A DNA stretch of 11,486 nucleotides from Coprobacillus sp. Its GTDB lineage: Bacteria > Bacillota_I > Bacilli_A > RFN20 > CAG-826. The stretch spans positions 1 through 11,486 of the forward strand of contig JAJQAM010000014.1 in assembly GCA_021203805.1 (NCBI GenBank), read 5' to 3'. Below, in pieces: positions 1-6,738 of this stretch. A program made the translations under genes and the position numbers. The notes beneath the pieces are model-generated. The model did no database searches. It saw nothing but the letters and a program-made list of their open reading frames with translations, and was not told the DNA's origin. Positions within the stretch are counted from its first letter, which is position 1; each line of letters begins with the position of its first letter.

Positions 1-16
1 GTAGAGCGGGAATTAA

Positions 17-39
17 AGGATAATCTATTATCCTATAAT
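17..39 (+). promoter_or_regulatory. Candidate promoter with overlapping palindromic operator for the binding-protein/nuclease operon
   Basis: A perfect -10 hexamer, TATAAT, lies at 34-39, about 30 bases before the first gene. Directly upstream, 17-34 is a perfect inverted repeat, AGGATAATCTATTATCCT (8-bp arms, 2-bp spacer), filling the region between the -10 and the expected -35. No good -35 is seen (11-16 is AATTAA), which fits a regulated or activator-dependent promoter. The palindrome sits where a repressor would block RNA polymerase. Promoter use and operator function are inferred; the motifs are seen directly. Confidence 0.5.
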
Positions 40-69
40 CTTAGAAAGGAAAAAACAGGTATTACTATT

Positions 70-1524
70 ATGAAAAACAAAAAGCTCAAAACATTACTTC
101 CTTGCTGTTTACTTCTTGTTGGAGGAGTAAGCGGTTTAACTTCTTGTGGAGAAAAGAGTCAAGTGGGAGAGTTAACCAGTGATGATATTTATATTACCTT
201 CTGGCACACTTTCTCTTATGATGCTCAACTTGAAGTAATGCTCGCTCAATTTAATGAAATTTATCCTAATATTCATGTTGATCTTGTTAAACAATCAACT
301 GACTATAGTGGTCTAAAGGACTTAATTACTCAGGGTATTCCTGCAGATAGCTATCCTAATATGGCGCTTTGCTACCCTGACCATGTCGCGGATTACCTCA
401 GCACTGGAAAAGTTATCCAAATGGATCAATATATGGAAGATCCAGAATATGGTTGGACTAAAGAAGACTTTGATGATATTCTTCCTAACCTCTTAGCCAC
501 CGGACAAAACCTCCAGGTTGAAGGAACATGGTGTCTTCCTTTTGCCGCTTCATCTGAAGCCCTATACTATAACTCCGATGCTCTTATCGGACTTAATCTA
601 TCTGGAATTGACTCCTCAATTAATGAGGGTAAAGCGCTCGACACTGATTACTTTAATTCCCTTACTTGGGAGGAGCTATTTGATCACTTATTCCCAGCAT
701 TAGAGAAAGCGATTACTGACGAATCCTATGGAAGCTCTCTATATGGCTATATAAATACAGAATCAGATTACTATGGACTACTTGGTTATGACTCTGATGA
801 TAACCTCTTTATTACCCTTGCGGAGCAATATGGTTATGACTATACTTCGGTTAGCACCACAACTGGTAAAGGTCAGATTCTCTTCAACAATGATGATATG
901 AAGGGCCTAATGAAAACCTTTAATGCTCAGCACAATACTGAATCTATTCCATACATATGCACTCAAGGCACATGTGGTGGCTATACTGATACTTATTACT
1001 GTAATGATGCCTTTCTCTTCACCGTTGGATCTACTGGTGGAGTTAAATATCAAACAGAAGGTCAGTTCGTAAGTGGTGCGGCCCGTATTCCTCAAGCCGA
1101 AGGACACGAAGAAAAATGTATCTGCCAGGGCCCATCCATTTGTTTCTTTGATCATAACGATGACCAAGAAGCGCTTGCATGCTGGCTCTTTTATAAATTC
1201 ATTACCAGTGCTCAGAATACATGCTACTGGGCAACCGAAACAGGTTATATGCCAATTAGAGAGTCCGCTTATACTCTCGATGATTGGCTTGATTGGACAA
1301 GTACTGAGGGTAAATCTGGTGCGGATTTAACTTATGTCTATGTCTATAGTTTATATGCCGATATTGCTTCTTCTCTCTTCACTTCCCCTGCCTTTAAGGG
1401 AAGCGCTGAGGCTCGTACTCAAGCGGGATCTATCATGACTCAGTGTCTCTTATCTACGGATATTGATAAAGAGATTGACAGTATTTTTGAAAACGCTGAA
1501 AATCAGGCAAAATTAGCATTATAA
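70..1524 (+). CDS. Extracellular solute-binding lipoprotein (ABC transporter, family 1 type), first of two paralogs
   Basis: The 484-residue precursor has a lipoprotein signal peptide: basic start MKNKKLK, hydrophobic core at 9-23, and lipobox LTSC with the lipidated cysteine at 26. The mature protein looks like a family 1 solute-binding protein. It has an ITFWHTF strand at 42-48, YPDHVADYL at 102-110, an EGTWCLPF hinge-type segment near 151-158, YNSDAL near 167, GSTGG at 320-324 and GYMPIRESAY at 392-401. Such proteins usually capture sugars or other small organic solutes outside the cell for ABC import. The substrate cannot be read from the sequence. It is clearly homologous to the next gene, which shares most of these motifs in the same order. 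The mature part has 11 cysteines besides the lipid anchor, many for a surface protein and far more than its paralog. The ribosome site is modest (AGG at 57-59, 10 bases before ATG), but the signal peptide fixes this start. No permease lies nearby. Confidence 0.85.
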   Translation: MKNKKLKTLLPCCLLLVGGVSGLTSCGEKSQVGELTSDDIYITFWHTFSYDAQLEVMLAQFNEIYPNIHVDLVKQSTDYSGLKDLITQGIPADSYPNMALCYPDHVADYLSTGKVIQMDQYMEDPEYGWTKEDFDDILPNLLATGQNLQVEGTWCLPFAASSEALYYNSDALIGLNLSGIDSSINEGKALDTDYFNSLTWEELFDHLFPALEKAITDESYGSSLYGYINTESDYYGLLGYDSDDNLFITLAEQYGYDYTSVSTTTGKGQILFNNDDMKGLMKTFNAQHNTESIPYICTQGTCGGYTDTYYCNDAFLFTVGSTGGVKYQTEGQFVSGAARIPQAEGHEEKCICQGPSICFFDHNDDQEALACWLFYKFITSAQNTCYWATETGYMPIRESAYTLDDWLDWTSTEGKSGADLTYVYVYSLYADIASSLFTSPAFKGSAEARTQAGSIMTQCLLSTDIDKEIDSIFENAENQAKLAL

Positions 1525-1534
1525 CTAAAACTAT

Positions 1535-1552
1535 TATTTCTAAATAGAAATA
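1535..1552 (+). other. Small AT-rich hairpin between the two binding-protein genes
   Basis: TATTTCT and AGAAATA form perfect 7-bp arms around a 4-base loop (AAAT), just before the strong Shine-Dalgarno AGGAGGT at 1558-1564 of the downstream gene. No T-run follows, so it is not an intrinsic terminator. It could influence message stability or translation of the second gene. Given the AT content it may also be chance. Confidence 0.3.
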
Positions 1553-1571
1553 TATTTAGGAGGTAAATTCT

Positions 1572-3104
1572 ATGAAAGGTAAGTTTAAACAAATTTCCCT
1601 TGTAATGGTTATCAGTCTCTTAGCGGTCACCGCTTGTGACGGATCAAGTGATGACAGTAAAAAAGATGATAGGGGCGACCCTGACGTTACTGTCACTTTC
1701 TGGCACACCTTTGGAAAGACAATTCAAGATACTCTTGACCGTAAGATTGAGGATTTTGAAGACCTCGTTTGGGAAAACGAAGGGCTCAATGTTGAAATTG
1801 TTCAATCCTATAGAGGCGGATATGACGATGTTTTAAGTAACGTATTACAAGGTTTTAGCGCTGGAAACGTTCCTACCATTGCCGTGGCTTATCCAGACCA
1901 TGTTGCTGATTATCTCAATATGGAAGAAAATCCTGGCGATTATGTTGTTAACCTTGATAAATACATTAATGATTCAAAAGTTGGCTTTGGAAAAGAAAAA
2001 TGGCTCGGTGATGAATACGGCATTGATGATTTTATAAGTGCCTATATCGAAGAGGGACAGCAATTTGTCTATGAAGGAACTTATCTTATACCTCTTATGA
2101 AGTCCACTGAAGTAATGTTCTACAATATTGATATTGTTGAGCCTCTCCTTCAGTCTATGACCTCTCTTTCAGAAGATAGTGAATATCACATTTCTCTAGA
2201 AGGCCAGACTATCAATCAGTATCTTAGCAGTATTAGCTGGGATGAACTTATGAAAATTGGAGAGTATTCCATTGCCACTGATGAGAATGGTGATTACATT
2301 TGGAATGATAATAACGCTCCAAGTAAACGTAATGATGAGGATACCAGTTTCTACCCTGTCTTCTATGATAGTGATTCTAACCTCTTCATTACGAAGATGT
2401 TACAAAACGAGATTCCTTATTCTAGTGTTAACCAAGAGACTAATGTCGGCTCTATTGATTTTGAAACAGGCGATGCAAGAACCGCTGCCGAGGCTATGGT
2501 AGAAGAGCTTAAGGATGAATATGATGCAGGCGTTCTTACCACTAAAGGATGCCTTGGAGAATACGGCTCTAACTACTTCATTGATGAGCAAGCTATTTTC
2601 TCAATCGGATCAAGTGGTGGAACTGGTTATCAGCTTCCATCCTCAGATAGCTTTAAGGTTGGAGTATGTAGTGTTCCAGCGGACAATAATAATCCTCTCT
2701 ACGTCTGCCAAGGTCCATCTCTTACTGTTTTAAGAAATCCAAGCTTAACCGATGATGAAAATGATATGAGAAATCTCTATGCTTGGAAATTTATTAAATA
2801 TCTCACTAACGCTGATGTTAATGTTGAGCTTTGTACTTATGGTAGTGAAGGCTACTCTCCCGTTAGAGAAAGTGCCTATGTCACAGATGAATATCAAGAC
2901 TATCTCCTCTGGGGCGAGGAATATGCTGACACCGCGAGAGTGGTAACCGATCTTGGTAATAGCTATTTTACCACGGCGGTCTTCCCTGGAAGTGCTACTC
3001 TTCGTGATCAAGTTGGAGGTATTGTAACTGAAGTTCTTCTCGGTCATAGCGAGATTTCCTCGGCCTTTACAAACGCCATAAATCAAACAAAACTTTCTAT
3101 GTAA
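1572..3104 (+). CDS. Extracellular solute-binding lipoprotein (ABC transporter, family 1 type), second paralog
   Basis: The 510-residue precursor has signal peptide MKGKFKQ plus a hydrophobic stretch at 8-20 and lipobox VTAC with cysteine 22, followed by an acidic, serine-rich tether. It shares with the preceding gene, in order: VTFWHTF (41-47), AYPDHVADYL (106-115), EGTYLIP (168-174), the DSDSNLFIT region (266-274), GSSGGTGYQ (346-354), CQGPS (379-383), GYSPVRESAY (427-436) and FPGSATLRDQ (471-480). This marks an old tandem duplication, since the DNA has diverged well. Role: ligand capture at the membrane for an ABC importer of unknown substrate. Start choice: AGGAGGT at 1558-1564, seven bases before ATG. 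It lies 47 bases after its paralog and 20 before the nuclease gene, so one transcript is likely. The tandem pair may be two specificities feeding one transporter, or one may only retain ligand; the sequence does not decide. Confidence 0.86.
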   Translation: MKGKFKQISLVMVISLLAVTACDGSSDDSKKDDRGDPDVTVTFWHTFGKTIQDTLDRKIEDFEDLVWENEGLNVEIVQSYRGGYDDVLSNVLQGFSAGNVPTIAVAYPDHVADYLNMEENPGDYVVNLDKYINDSKVGFGKEKWLGDEYGIDDFISAYIEEGQQFVYEGTYLIPLMKSTEVMFYNIDIVEPLLQSMTSLSEDSEYHISLEGQTINQYLSSISWDELMKIGEYSIATDENGDYIWNDNNAPSKRNDEDTSFYPVFYDSDSNLFITKMLQNEIPYSSVNQETNVGSIDFETGDARTAAEAMVEELKDEYDAGVLTTKGCLGEYGSNYFIDEQAIFSIGSSGGTGYQLPSSDSFKVGVCSVPADNNNPLYVCQGPSLTVLRNPSLTDDENDMRNLYAWKFIKYLTNADVNVELCTYGSEGYSPVRESAYVTDEYQDYLLWGEEYADTARVVTDLGNSYFTTAVFPGSATLRDQVGGIVTEVLLGHSEISSAFTNAINQTKLSM

Positions 3105-3124
3105 TTTAATGGGAGGAAATAATA

Positions 3125-4702
3125 ATGAAAAGAAAACTACTTAAATCCTTATTAATACTTCCACTTGCTGTAGTTGCCTTTGGTGGTCTTACCGCTTGCG
3201 ATGAAAAAGAAGATACTACTATCAGTGAAGGCACCTACTATAAGGAACTTGATAAAAACTTTAAAAACTATGCCTTTGATGGCAGTGTCAAACTTGGGCT
3301 TGATTACCAAGGTAAAGATTTCCTTACCGACGGCATTGCCGAAGTTGAGGTTTATCTTTATATCGATGGTGATACCACTCACTTCAAACAAAATTCCTCT
3401 GATGATAATGTTATCAAAGCAAGATACTACGGCATCGATACCCCAGAGTCCACTGGTAAAGTGGAGAAATGGGGTAAGGAAGCCTCTATCTTTACTCAGT
3501 CAGTTCTAGAGAAGGCTAAGACTATTGTTGTGAGCACCGCTCAGGATACATACGCTCCTCCTGAAACTGACTCAACGGGTAGTAGATATGTCTCCCTTGT
3601 TTGGGTTAATTTTGAAAAAGAGCACGCACCATATGATGAACTTGTGCTCCTTAATCTTATGATTGTTCAGTACGGCCTATCATGGGTTAAAAACGTGACT
3701 AGTATGCCTCAGTATCAGCAGACCTTCTATGACGCTCAAAACCAAGCGGAGAAATATGAACTCTGCCTATGGGATCCAGTAGCTATTCCACCTCACTGGC
3801 CTGGAGATGAATATCAATATATTTCTCTCTTTGAGATGCAAGAAGAAATAAAAAAGGATATTAAATCTAGAGAAGAAAATGGTGGTGTGTCAACCTATGT
3901 CTCCCCTCTTGATAACCAGCGTGTTCTCTTCCAGGGAACCCTAGCGGGTTATGTTAATAACACTATGTATATAGTGGATTACTATGATATTGATTGGCTC
4001 GAAGATTATTATGAGTCAATAGGCGAGGATTGTCCTTATACCGAAGGAACTTGGGCCGGAGTTAATGTCTTTGCGGGTATGAGTAATATATCCTCTAAAT
4101 ACACACAGACAAATACTTATTTACAGATGTATGGCATCTTTGCAAGTACTGATAACTATGGTTTCCAAATTAATGATGTTGAGGGAAGATTCCCAAGAGC
4201 CACCTCTTATAGCACGGAGGACACTCAAATCCTACTAACCGCAGAAGAGAATAATATTCCAGGTATTGATGGCGGTCATATGCTTGAGACCGAAACATAT
4301 ACCTATGAAGAAATCTGCGCTTTAGCAGAATCTGATGATTGCTGGGATCACCTCTGCCGTAGAATCTCAATTACTGAGCCTGTTGAAGTAAAGAGTGCTA
4401 ATCTTACAGATTCTGATAATGTATATCTTTATTTTGAGGAAGGTTATGGCGGCAAGGTTCATGTTGAACTTACCTTTAACTATAAAGGTGACGAAAATAA
4501 TTCAAACTATATCTTTACCATTAAAAAAGATGATGATGGAAACGTTATAAAAGATGACTTTACTAATCAGTCATTCTATTTCTCTGGTAACCTTACTTTC
4601 CATTTTACATCCAGCAATAGGCTAACGCTTCAGATTTTACCTAATACCACAGATGATGTTGGATGGGTTTATGATTCCAGTGCTGTGCACGATTCTAATT
4701 AA
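3125..4702 (+). CDS. Surface lipoprotein nuclease with thermonuclease (SNase/TNase) domain and long C-terminal extension
   Basis: Signal peptide with lipobox LTAC, cysteine 25. Residues about 70-216 form a staphylococcal-nuclease domain. IDGDTT (80-85) gives Asp81 and Asp83, matching Asp19/Asp21 of S. aureus nuclease. KARYYGIDTPES (98-109) gives Arg100, Asp105, Thr106 and Glu108, matching Arg35/Asp40/Thr41/Glu43. SRY at 153-155 supplies a candidate for Arg87, and LNLMIVQYGLSWV (176-188) matches the family's closing helix. All catalytic positions are kept, so a Ca2+-dependent sugar-nonspecific nuclease at the cell surface is expected. The domain normally spans about 150 residues. Here roughly 300 more follow: a beta-rich stretch at 266-356 that looks OB-fold-like, and a further beta-rich region at about 414-510, possibly for nucleic-acid binding (inference). 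Ribosome site GGGAGG at 3111-3116, eight bases from ATG. Its place behind binding-protein genes suggests nucleotide scavenging, as with mycoplasma membrane nucleases beside ABC transporters. Confidence 0.88.
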   Translation: MKRKLLKSLLILPLAVVAFGGLTACDEKEDTTISEGTYYKELDKNFKNYAFDGSVKLGLDYQGKDFLTDGIAEVEVYLYIDGDTTHFKQNSSDDNVIKARYYGIDTPESTGKVEKWGKEASIFTQSVLEKAKTIVVSTAQDTYAPPETDSTGSRYVSLVWVNFEKEHAPYDELVLLNLMIVQYGLSWVKNVTSMPQYQQTFYDAQNQAEKYELCLWDPVAIPPHWPGDEYQYISLFEMQEEIKKDIKSREENGGVSTYVSPLDNQRVLFQGTLAGYVNNTMYIVDYYDIDWLEDYYESIGEDCPYTEGTWAGVNVFAGMSNISSKYTQTNTYLQMYGIFASTDNYGFQINDVEGRFPRATSYSTEDTQILLTAEENNIPGIDGGHMLETETYTYEEICALAESDDCWDHLCRRISITEPVEVKSANLTDSDNVYLYFEEGYGGKVHVELTFNYKGDENNSNYIFTIKKDDDGNVIKDDFTNQSFYFSGNLTFHFTSSNRLTLQILPNTTDDVGWVYDSSAVHDSN

Positions 4703-4717
4703 TGGATATTGTATATA

Positions 4718-4723
4718 AAGGAG
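4718..4723 (+). promoter_or_regulatory. Ribosome binding site that sets the start of the zinc-ribbon gene
   Basis: AAGGAG lies six bases before ATG at 4730. The frame also opens at a TTG at 4709, but that start has no ribosome site and would place the Shine-Dalgarno inside the coding sequence. The ATG start also puts the zinc-ribbon cysteines at the very N-terminus (MFCTNCG), as is usual for such proteins. Confidence 0.8.
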
Positions 4724-4729
4724 AAGATC

Positions 4730-5212
4730 ATGTTTTGCACTAACTGCGGAAAAAAGATTGATGAAAAGAAAGTGGAAGCTAAGTCCGCTACTTTATCTAA
4801 AGTTGATATTGAGACTGAGATAAGCGAAGACGCGGAAGTAGTTTACGCTTGCCCAAGATGCGGCGAGCATATTCATCATAATATTAGTGAAGATGAAACT
4901 AAGTCACTTTCCCGCGCCGCCCACGAGCAATATCAAAAAGGCTGCAATTCCTTTGCCGTTGGCATGGAATGCGTCTGTATTGGTGTAATCGCGGCTATCA
5001 TCGCAGTTATCTTCTTTATTCTCGCTAAAAAACCAGCTAATCAACATGTTCTTGATCCTACTTGTACTGAATTCTATGTCTCTATGATTCTTTTTGGAGC
5101 GGCTTTAGTGCTACTCTCCGTTGGAGGCTCTTATGTCGGAATCGGCATTTATAAGAGAGTTATCTATACGAGAGTGCTTAAGGACATAAATAACGAAGTA
5201 TTTATACAGTAG
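4730..5212 (+). CDS. Zinc-ribbon, two-pass membrane protein of unknown function
   Basis: The 160-residue protein begins MFCTNCGKKID, the hallmark of short N-terminal zinc ribbons. A second knuckle, CPRCG, comes at 41-45. Together the CxxC pairs (3/6 and 41/44) can hold one zinc ion. The 35-residue spacing between the pairs is charged and longer than in the tightest zinc ribbons. Two hydrophobic segments follow, about 74-99 (rich in Ile/Val/Ala) and 115-141 (with several glycines), separated by a short loop with KKPANQ. The likely topology is a cytosolic zinc ribbon with two membrane helices. It starts 27 bases after the nuclease gene and is the last gene of the unit, so it may be co-expressed with the surface proteins. 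I do not recognise a specific family, and a link to the nuclease is only by position. Unlike its neighbours it has no lipobox. Confidence 0.75.
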   Translation: MFCTNCGKKIDEKKVEAKSATLSKVDIETEISEDAEVVYACPRCGEHIHHNISEDETKSLSRAAHEQYQKGCNSFAVGMECVCIGVIAAIIAVIFFILAKKPANQHVLDPTCTEFYVSMILFGAALVLLSVGGSYVGIGIYKRVIYTRVLKDINNEVFIQ

Positions 5213-5228
5213 ATCCTTTACGTATAAT
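5201..5228 (+). promoter_or_regulatory. Candidate promoter for the Ig-like lipoprotein gene
   Basis: A perfect -10, TATAAT, at 5223-5228 is preceded by TTTATA at 5201-5206 (four of six matches to TTGACA) with a 16-base spacer. The -35 overlaps the last codons of the zinc-ribbon gene. Transcription from it would give a leader of roughly 77 bases before the next ATG, containing two palindromes. It is inferred from motifs only. Confidence 0.5.
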
Positions 5229-5239
5229 CACTTCTCTTT

Positions 5240-5275
5240 ACATGCATGTGTTATGTTGTCTCTAAAAGAGACAAC
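5240..5275 (+). other. Leader palindrome and hairpin between operon end and Ig-like lipoprotein
   Basis: Two inverted repeats lie side by side: ACATGCATGT at 5240-5249 (perfect 10-bp palindrome), and GTTGTCTCT / AGAGACAAC at 5255-5263 and 5267-5275 (perfect 9-bp arms, AAA loop). The hairpin could end the upstream operon, but what follows (TAGCATTGTCTTT) is not a clean T-run. It may instead be a structured 5' leader of the downstream gene or a protein-binding site. I cannot separate these options from the sequence. Confidence 0.45.
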
Positions 5276-5311
5276 TAGCATTGTCTTTAAATCTTATATA
5301 AGGAGGAATTT

Positions 5312-6643
5312 ATGAAAAAGACAATCTTAAGTGTTGCTCTACTAGCATGTCTTAGCGTTGGTCTTGTCACCGCTTGTGACTCTTCTAGTGAAGATAAGGC
5401 TAATTCGTTTGCGATTGCTAATAAGAGCGAAATGACTGCTGAATGGCACTATGGTGAAGCGTCTCGTGATCTCGAGTTTGAGTCTGATCCAGTTATGAAT
5501 CCTACTCAAGAGCTCATTAGTGAGAGCCTCGTTATCGTTTCAAGTGATACTAGTGTTGTTACTGTCAGCGGTTATACTGTTTCTGTTGTTGGAGAAGGAA
5601 CTTCCACTGTCACGGCGACATGGAGAGGTCTTTCTGATTCTGTTGAAATTACCATTACAGCAGAGGCATTAGTGGATATTCCATGGACTGTTGGCACGGA
5701 GTATTATCTCGGCGTTCCTGTGACCGACGAAGCCGTTTTATTTGCCACAGGGGACACAGTTTCAAATTATTCTTATGAAGGCGTCGTAAGCCCTTATGTC
5801 TCTGACGCCGTTAAAGTCACTATTTCTCGTAGTGAGCACGGAGGCGCTGGTCTTGTCCTTAGTCTAGAAGGCGGTAAATACCTTAACATTGTTAATGGTG
5901 AACACGTTAATCTTGAGATTTCTACCACTAAGGGCTATGTCTACTATAACCCAACCTATCAGTGCCTTGGTAACGCTGAAGGAACATACTTCCTTTCCTA
6001 TAACTCAACCTATGGCTGTCTCTATGTGAGTGAAGTAGCAAGCTGGATTGAATCTGCTCCTACTGCGACATTCTATGAAACAGAAAGTGCGACCGATGCT
6101 CCCGCTCCAAGAGAGCATGTTACTTCATTAGATAATATCGAAACTGCGACATATACACTTGGTATTTATCATACTGGTAAATATGCCATTTATTATATGA
6201 CTGGCGAAATGAGTGGTTTTTATGGAGCGACTTCTACTGACGAGAGCGATGCTATTATTTGCACTGTTAGCGCAGCAACAGGTACATCAACTTATGGAGT
6301 GGCAGCCATTGATTCAACTGGAGAGACCGAGACCAAATATACAATCTCCTTTACCAAGAACTCAACTACATATTATGTTGGTCTAAAATATAATGACACA
6401 CACAATAATTTAACTTTCGTAGCCGAAAGTAGTACTAGCTCAGCTATTACTGAATTTAGCTGGGATTCAACGTATGATTGCTTTACCGCTCCTGGTAGCG
6501 AAACAGGTTCAAGTTCAACGGTCTTCCTTGGAACCTATGGATCTTACTCCACAATTGGCTGGTATAACTATAGCTATATTAGTCAGCATGATGAATATCC
6601 TATTCATCTCTATTCTGTAACTACAACAACGCCTGAACAATAA
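5312..6643 (+). CDS. Surface lipoprotein with a Big_2 (Ig-like) domain and two tandem beta-rich repeats
   Basis: Lipoprotein signal peptide MKKTILSVALLACLSVGLVTAC, cysteine 22. Residues about 35-118 carry a bacterial Ig-like group 2 domain: VIVSSDTSVVTVSGYTVSVV followed by GEGTSTVTATWRG matches the family pattern of paired strands, a small turn and a GxGTxTVTAT strand. The rest appears to be two copies of one domain, about 129-256 and 279-436. Both contain a YxLG start, a DA(V/I)xxTVS-like strand with a GxY motif, a YYNPTYQCLG / SWDSTYDCF motif, a FLxYxSTYG / FLGTYGSYSTI motif, and an end with an aromatic-rich strand. I do not recognise this repeat; carbohydrate or surface binding is a guess. 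It has its own promoter, an AGGAGG ribosome site (5301-5306) and its own terminator, so it is probably monocistronic. Very rich in Thr, Ser and Tyr, as expected of an exposed protein. Confidence 0.78.
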   Translation: MKKTILSVALLACLSVGLVTACDSSSEDKANSFAIANKSEMTAEWHYGEASRDLEFESDPVMNPTQELISESLVIVSSDTSVVTVSGYTVSVVGEGTSTVTATWRGLSDSVEITITAEALVDIPWTVGTEYYLGVPVTDEAVLFATGDTVSNYSYEGVVSPYVSDAVKVTISRSEHGGAGLVLSLEGGKYLNIVNGEHVNLEISTTKGYVYYNPTYQCLGNAEGTYFLSYNSTYGCLYVSEVASWIESAPTATFYETESATDAPAPREHVTSLDNIETATYTLGIYHTGKYAIYYMTGEMSGFYGATSTDESDAIICTVSAATGTSTYGVAAIDSTGETETKYTISFTKNSTTYYVGLKYNDTHNNLTFVAESSTSSAITEFSWDSTYDCFTAPGSETGSSSTVFLGTYGSYSTIGWYNYSYISQHDEYPIHLYSVTTTTPEQ

Positions 6644-6668
6644 CCTCTCTACTTTCTTGCTATTAAAG

Positions 6669-6694
6669 CCACATCCTTATGGGTGTGGTTTTTT
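6669..6694 (+). terminator. Intrinsic terminator after the Ig-like lipoprotein gene
   Basis: CCACATCC and GGGTGTGG form an 8-bp GC-rich stem (one T-G wobble) with a TTAT loop, followed by six T residues and preceded by AAAG that can extend the stem. It lies 25 bases after the stop codon. This is the only textbook rho-independent terminator in the window. Confidence 0.9.
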
Positions 6695-6700
6695 CTATTT

Positions 6701-6730
6701 ACATTATTACTTGTAATAATGTGATATAAT
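6701..6730 (+). promoter_or_regulatory. Extended -10 promoter overlapped by a 22-bp palindrome, upstream of the first 5'-nucleotidase
   Basis: ACATTATTAC (6701-6710) and GTAATAATGT (6713-6722) are perfect 10-bp arms around TT. Two bases further is TATAAT (6725-6730), preceded by TG in the extended -10 position (TGA-TATAAT). The -10 ends only eight bases before the ATG at 6739. The palindrome occupies the whole -35/spacer region, so a bound protein would exclude polymerase. A TTTACA at 6698-6703 is too far (21 bases) to be a normal -35. Confidence 0.6.
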
Positions 6731-6738
6731 GAGTAGCG

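Noticed and set aside
2745..3086. 113-codon minus-strand open frame
   Set aside because: It lies wholly antisense to the second binding-protein gene, has no ribosome site of note and encodes nothing recognisable.
4709..4729. TTG at 4709 as start of the zinc-ribbon gene
   Set aside because: It has no ribosome site and would include the real AAGGAG within the coding region; ATG at 4730 fits better.
5255..5290. Hairpin at 5255-5275 as a confident intrinsic terminator of the left operon
   Set aside because: The stem is good but no T-run follows it; I list it only as a structured element of uncertain role.
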